64,000 nucleotides of DNA from Allantophomopsis cytisporea. Its lineage: Eukaryota > Ascomycota > Leotiomycetes > Phacidiales > Phacidiaceae. Numbering within the stretch: position 1 is the first letter of the stretch; each line of letters begins with the position of its first letter. The stretch covers positions 186,001-250,000 of the forward strand of contig CP103021.1 of assembly GCA_024752435.1 (NCBI GenBank). Direction: 5' to 3'. Made by a program: the position numbers and the translations under genes. Of the stretch, positions 59,906 to 64,000 are shown one piece after another. The notes below the pieces were generated by a model. That model did not search any database and had not been told where the DNA came from. It saw nothing but the letters and a program-made list of their open reading frames with translations.

Positions 59906-60037
59906 TCACGCAAAACTTGATGTGTTGGGAGAACCGCTATTGCAGGCCTCGTGAATCAAGAGAATCTGTACGAGTATGAGCACAAGTAAATAGCGATGAG
60001 AGTAAACGATGGCGAGTGCACAAACAATAGCGAGCAT
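59906..60037 (-). CDS. Putative 43-residue microprotein (unit 6)
   Basis: Intact frame MLAIVCALAIVYSHRYLLVL then ILVQILLIHEAC, ending SPNTSSFA. Hydrophobic first two-thirds, polar tail. A second short frame upstream (60135-60097, MRTASALQKQSR) is conserved in unit 7 (MSIANALQMQ), hinting at a first exon or an upstream peptide. No perfect TATAAATACCAG; TATAAACTG lies just before the upstream frame. Confidence 0.35.
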   Translation of the reverse strand: MLAIVCALAIVYSHRYLLVLILVQILLIHEACNSGSPNTSSFA

Positions 60038-60289
60038 CTGATAATCACCAACTACACTGCTCTCTGTACACGCACGCACATATGCTAATATTACCGTTAT
60101 CTTGACTGCTTCTGCAGAGCGCTGGCAGTCCTCATCAGACAGTTTATACAAAAGAGCCTCACCTCCCAACCCACCAAATCACAAACCATCCCTCGAAGAA
60201 TCCTTTCGTGCCTAAGAAAGAGAAAACTGACTAGCCTCAGCATCTACTCTGAGCACACATAATATATAAGAACCAAAGGAGTCTGTCCG

Positions 60290-60556
60290 CAGTACTGCAA
60301 CCATGCGATAATTCGATGATTAGGATTCGACTTCCTTGCTGGGTAAGAGTGTCTGCCTCGGTAACATACGTATCTACGGAAACAACAAGTATCTGTATGA
60401 ATGGTGATGAGAGTGCATGATGACGAGTGAATATACGACGGCGAGCGAATGATATTCACAAACCTCAAAACCCGCACAGGCGCCAGCAACATGCTACGCA
60501 CAATATTTGTCAAAAAGGTTGCGGAATTGCATCTGCAGAGCGTTAGCAATGCTCAT
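60290..60556 (-). pseudogene. Microprotein-type unit 7, relic
   Basis: TCGGATGAGCATTGCTAACGCTCTGCAGATGCA matches unit 6 (TCTGATGAGGACTGCCAGCGCTCTGCAGAAGCA). Further on, GAATATCATTCGCTCGCCGTCGTATATTCACTCGTCATC matches GATTATCAGATGCTCGCTATTGTTTGTGCACTCGCCATC, but the ATG of the hydrophobic frame reads TCG here. Confidence 0.5.
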
Positions 60557-61272
60557 CCGACTATTTATGTTAAAGGGGCTTAGAGCAGTCGAAGCTTACC
60601 ATATCCATAAACCTTCTCAAGCATCACAGACATCCCAAGCGTCACTTCCTTCCCAGACATCACAAGCATCACGATGCCACAACCCAAAGCAAACCAATCA
60701 ACATCGAACATCATTAAAATTCCTAAACACAACTGCAACAGTATTCTTAAATAACCTCCTCTCATTTTCCACCTTTCTCTCCCTCTCTTCTTCCTCACTT
60801 CCTCACTTCCTCCCCATCTCCTCATCGCCCTCACCTCCCTCTCACCCGCTCTTTTCCCCACCTCTATAAACACTCCACAAAACAAGTACACATCCCCACA
60901 GAAGCAAATGGTATCGAAAGCCGAGTAGCGAACCCGAACTCAAACTAAAACACAGACTCAAAAATAAAAAGTGAACGGCACACTCAAACAAGAAATAGAA
61001 AGTAGAAGAGAAAAAAGAAGAATCGAATCCAGACAGAAATATATAAAACGCCTCGACACCATATTAAAGTCAATAAGCGACCAAAGCAAGCAAAGCAATC
61101 ATCCAAATATCGTAGTCGTTGCAGTCATGAAATCGCATTAAGTGAATCGAAGGGACCGAAGGGGACCATCCATGTCACCAGGGCAGATCCAGGCAGGTGA
61201 GGAGGGTATCTGCACCACCAGCCAACAGTCGGGAAAGCCCCGGAGCACAAGGGGGTAAGATGCACGAGAAGA
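60557..61272. other. Intergenic, 3' flank of the Bud14-like gene
   Basis: CATCACAGACATCCCAAGCGTCAC-type short direct repeats at 60620-60670 and CT-rich low complexity at 60770-60860. No supported gene. Confidence 0.5.
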
Positions 61273-63999
61273 TTAACGAGAAGTAACCCTCGGTCTAGCC
61301 TTTCTAGCGAGCCAGTCGCCTAGCATACCGTCGAGACGCTGTAATCATCAGTAAACCATTCCATACACAAGGGGGATTCCGACACTCACGCTAGTAATAT
61401 CAGCCAACTCTCTCCTCTCCTCCTTGAATAACTTCCCGGTGACGGGATGGTCTGGTCCAGCAGGGACCACGCCGGAGTTATCGTACACGACGACCATAAG
61501 ATCGCGAATCTCGCCATCATCCTCGAAGAATGTCCGCAGGTGTGCGTCGTTCCAAGCAGGTGTAAGTGTAGAGCCGGAGCCCTGGGAACCCTTTGATTGA
61601 CGTGCCTCGTCCCTGTCGAGATCCACGAGTTCGGGGGAGGGGGATGGGGCTGGGGAGGAGGTCTCTTCTTGCGAGGAGGTATCGACGACAAGGGCGGGGA
61701 GCTGGGTGTCGGAATGCTCGGCATCGATATGGACTGGAGATTCGGAGAGACGCTGTTCTCTTTCTTGTTCTTGAGCAAGAGGGGCGTCACGTTCGGTTGC
61801 TGGTGTAGAGATGTAGCTGTCTGGAAAGGCGCCAGGGACAGGGCGTTGTGGTGCGGTGTGCTGCGGTGCCGAAGCTGGAGCAGATACCGGAGCAGATACT
61901 GGAGCAGACGTTGGAGCTGGGGCTTCGCGGGTTGGCTCCATGATTTTGCTTGTGAGCTTCGCCGTCTCCATTGGGGCTTCCATCTCAACTGGGGCGACGA
62001 CCGGAGCTGGTTCGACTTCACGCTTAGGCTCAGGCTGAACAGCGCGTATGACGGAGACAGGCTGGGCAGCCTCGGGCTTTGGAGGAGAAGTATCGCCACG
62101 TTTTTGGAGCTTGGCAGTCTTCTCCTTCTCGGCTTGCGCGATTTGCAGAGGTCTGGGTTCTTCAACCTCCTTGGGGGCATCGAATTCATCTGAAGACTTT
62201 TGGTTGGAATCCTGAGATTCTCGTTGGCTGTCGGAGCGTTTGCCCATAATGATTTCCTCGATGTCTTCATCCTTGAAATCGCCCTTGCTTTTCTTGTCCT
62301 TTCTCTTGAAGAGACCGCTGAGCATACCGGGTTTCTTTTCCTTCTCCTTCTTGTCCTTCTTCTTCTCTTTGCCATCGCGAGTCTTTTCAAATGATCCCTC
62401 CTTCTCAAGTTTATCCAGACTTGGACGTTTCTGTAAGTCTCTGCCGGCCATGTCTTCTGACGTTCGAACCGCAGCTGCAGCGGCAATGGAATCATCTCTG
62501 AGTAAGTTGGGTGTAAGGGTAATCTTGCGAGTCTCCACCGAGTCATCCTTGAAGAATGAATCTGTATTCCGAACAGTCCCATTGCGTGATCTGGTCTTGC
62601 CCTCGAAGATCTCATCACTGTTACGTGCTGAGTCTGATGATAACTTAGCGCCATCCCCAAGAGATTCCTCGCTCGTCACTTCACGAATCTCTGCCTTAGT
62701 TCTCAATGGCTCGACAGCCACCGGCTCATCTTCAACTGTCTGTGATTCCGCGCCTGGTGCATCTTGGCCATAATATTGACCATTCTCCTCTTCCTCCTCT
62801 TCAGACGAGTAATCGTTATCTGAGGCTTCAACATAAGTTGGTGCAGTAAATTGAACAGTCTTGGTGCCTCTTCTTCGCATGGCCTTTTTCAATGGATTCA
62901 TAGACTTTTCCGCCTGATCTTGAAGCATTGTTGCAGAAAGCTAAAATTCTGATTAGTATTGAAGAAAAATATCCGGGACAAAATTAATCTCACATCGATG
63001 TTTCTGTGCTTATTCAATCGTGCCAAACGTTCTGTCGGTGTTTCGATATGTTCTGCAGGTAAGTACCCTGTAGAATGGTGAGTTTTCTGCAGATCACCTT
63101 AAATTTTCGAATCCTGATTACCCACCTATACTGCTGTCCTTCACTACTCTAACAAGCCACCAATAACTATTGCTATCATCAAGAAGGACCATGGTATCTC
63201 CTTTCGTGGCATTCGCTTGCCCTTCGACCGTCGCGACAAAGGTGTGCAGCGCGTAAACGAACTCGAAATCGATGTCTTCTAGTTCTTGTAAGCATTCTCC
63301 GCCCCAACCACTATCAACAAATCTAGCATCATTTGGAAAATCTTCATCATCAGTTTCATAATCATCATCATCGTATTCATCTTCGGAGCTCTCATATGGA
63401 ATGGTCATGGCTCCACCAGGCGAAAATTCGACCGGCTGGCCAATGGATTCGGGGGTCAAATCTGGAATATTGCCGAGCTGCAAGCCTCTGGGTTTGATTT
63501 GCTGTTCCCGGTCATCCGATCGTAGAGTGTTCTCAAGGTCTTCTGGAGAAAAGTCGTAGGTCTGTTCAATGTTGCCGTGTTCCTCGAGTGTATCGATTGC
63601 TTCGTCAATGTCGTGATCTGTCATGTCAAAATCATTGTCGTAAGATTCCATCAAAGCCATCTGGCTGCGCTGGCTGTAAAGTCGTCTTCGATCATTGTTA
63701 TTTCCGTTGACCAGGGTTGTAATTTCTGTCGGTACTCTGGTATACTCACCCGAAGAATGATGATGATGATTGATTTTGATTCTGGGTTGTGTGTCGTCTC
63801 TCTTATGCGCCATGTAACCAAGTGGAAAGTGCACAGGTGTTTCCATGAACGAAGAAGAAGATCGATCACCTTCAGAAGGGGAGAACGTAGGAGAAAGTTG
63901 AGTAGCTGACGAAGGGATTGATTCACGTCTCGGCGGCCACAAAACTGGAAGGGAATACCCACCATCATCGATTGAGGGAGAACTTGATATCTTGTCCAT
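61273..63999 (-). CDS. BUD14: Bud14/Tea4-type SH3 protein, PP1 regulator (5' end uncertain)
   Basis: Exons 63999-63126, 63067-62994, 62940-61390 and 61338-61273. They give 854 residues from the Met at 63999, but that Met is at the window edge and the true start may be outside. An acidic stretch (ESSEDEYDDDDYETDDEDFP) precedes the SH3 domain (FVYALHTFVATVEGQANATK, then LLDDSNSYWWLVRVV and GYLPAEHIETP), which is split by an intron at G/YLPAEH. About 27 residues later GTKTVQFTAP holds a K-T-V-Q-F docking motif for PP1 (RVxF class), as expected for Bud14 and Tea4. The rest is Glu/Lys/Pro/Ser-rich, with APTSAPVSAPVSAPASAP repeats. The C-terminus ITSRLDGMLGDWLARKARPR is conserved. Role: PP1 (Glc7/Dis2) targeting at growth sites and formin control. 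Confidence 0.88.
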
Positions 64000-64000
64000 C

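Larger units (their letters stand above)
57651..60560 (-). repeat. Array of diverged microprotein-type repeat units
   Basis: At least six units of roughly 450-900 bp share, in order on the minus strand: TTTATAGACGYC (57699-, 58084-, 59316- and 59847-region), TATAAATACCAG or a decayed form, and a short stretch coding a hydrophobic helix. Spacing between the exact TATA words is 891 and 715 bases. Divergence is high, so this is an old or fast-changing array. Confidence 0.6.

Noticed and set aside
61386..62660. 424-codon second minus frame inside the Bud14-like gene
   Set aside because: Arg/Pro/Ser-rich shadow of the real frame; lacks the conserved C-terminus and PP1 motif.

Overview
The window is nuclear DNA of a filamentous ascomycete (Pezizomycotina). 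Genes carry short introns (44 to about 250 nt) with GT..AG borders and CTGAC/CTAAC-like branch sites. The set includes a chitin-synthase chaperone, Ste50, a Tea4/Bud14-type polarity protein, a Pcl/Pho80-type cyclin and a choline-oxidase/betaine-aldehyde-dehydrogenase pair. A leotiomycete (Helotiales) is my loose guess; nothing in the window proves it. All exon coordinates were joined by hand from frame, splice sites and family conservation.

Layout. 1-3.7 kb: CHS7 and an acyl-CoA thioesterase, both minus strand. 3.7-17.5 kb: about 13.8 kb with no convincing gene, full of microsatellites and perfect palindromes, ending in a pyrimidine-rich leader in front of a plus-strand cyclin (17.5-19.5 kb). 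21.3-22.0 kb: a tandem duplication in which one copy keeps a 47-residue membrane microprotein gene and the other has lost its start codon. 22.3-27.8 kb: choline oxidase (minus) and betaine aldehyde dehydrogenase (plus) diverge from a 2 kb promoter region; together they would make glycine betaine from choline. 28-31.5 kb: small orphan ORFs and relics, including a diverged duplicate pair. 31.7-36.3 kb: adaptin-binding protein p34 and a homeodomain transcription factor (both minus). 36.3-47.4 kb: a second, 11 kb gene desert upstream of the homeodomain gene, ending in an AT-rich, RIP-like block. 47.5-48.0 kb: SmD3. 48-50.5 kb: AT-rich, with a tRNA-like relic. 50.5-52.1 kb: a Vps38/UVRAG-type subunit of PI3-kinase complex II. 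53.7-55.3 kb: Ste50. 57.6-60.6 kb: an array of diverged repeat units on the minus strand; three units share the same TATA element (TATAAATACCAG) and several encode very small hydrophobic proteins. 61.3 kb to the window end: a Bud14/Tea4-type SH3 protein, possibly cut by the window edge.

The conserved genes are ordinary housekeeping and morphogenesis genes. The unusual material is the microprotein-like repeat family (57.6-60.6 kb, with related-looking loci at 21.3-22.0 and 27.9-28.1 kb), the diverged orphan pair at 29.0/30.9 kb, and the two deserts, which share palindromes of the GTATGTA..TACATAC type and an over-represented 9-mer TACTCCGTA.
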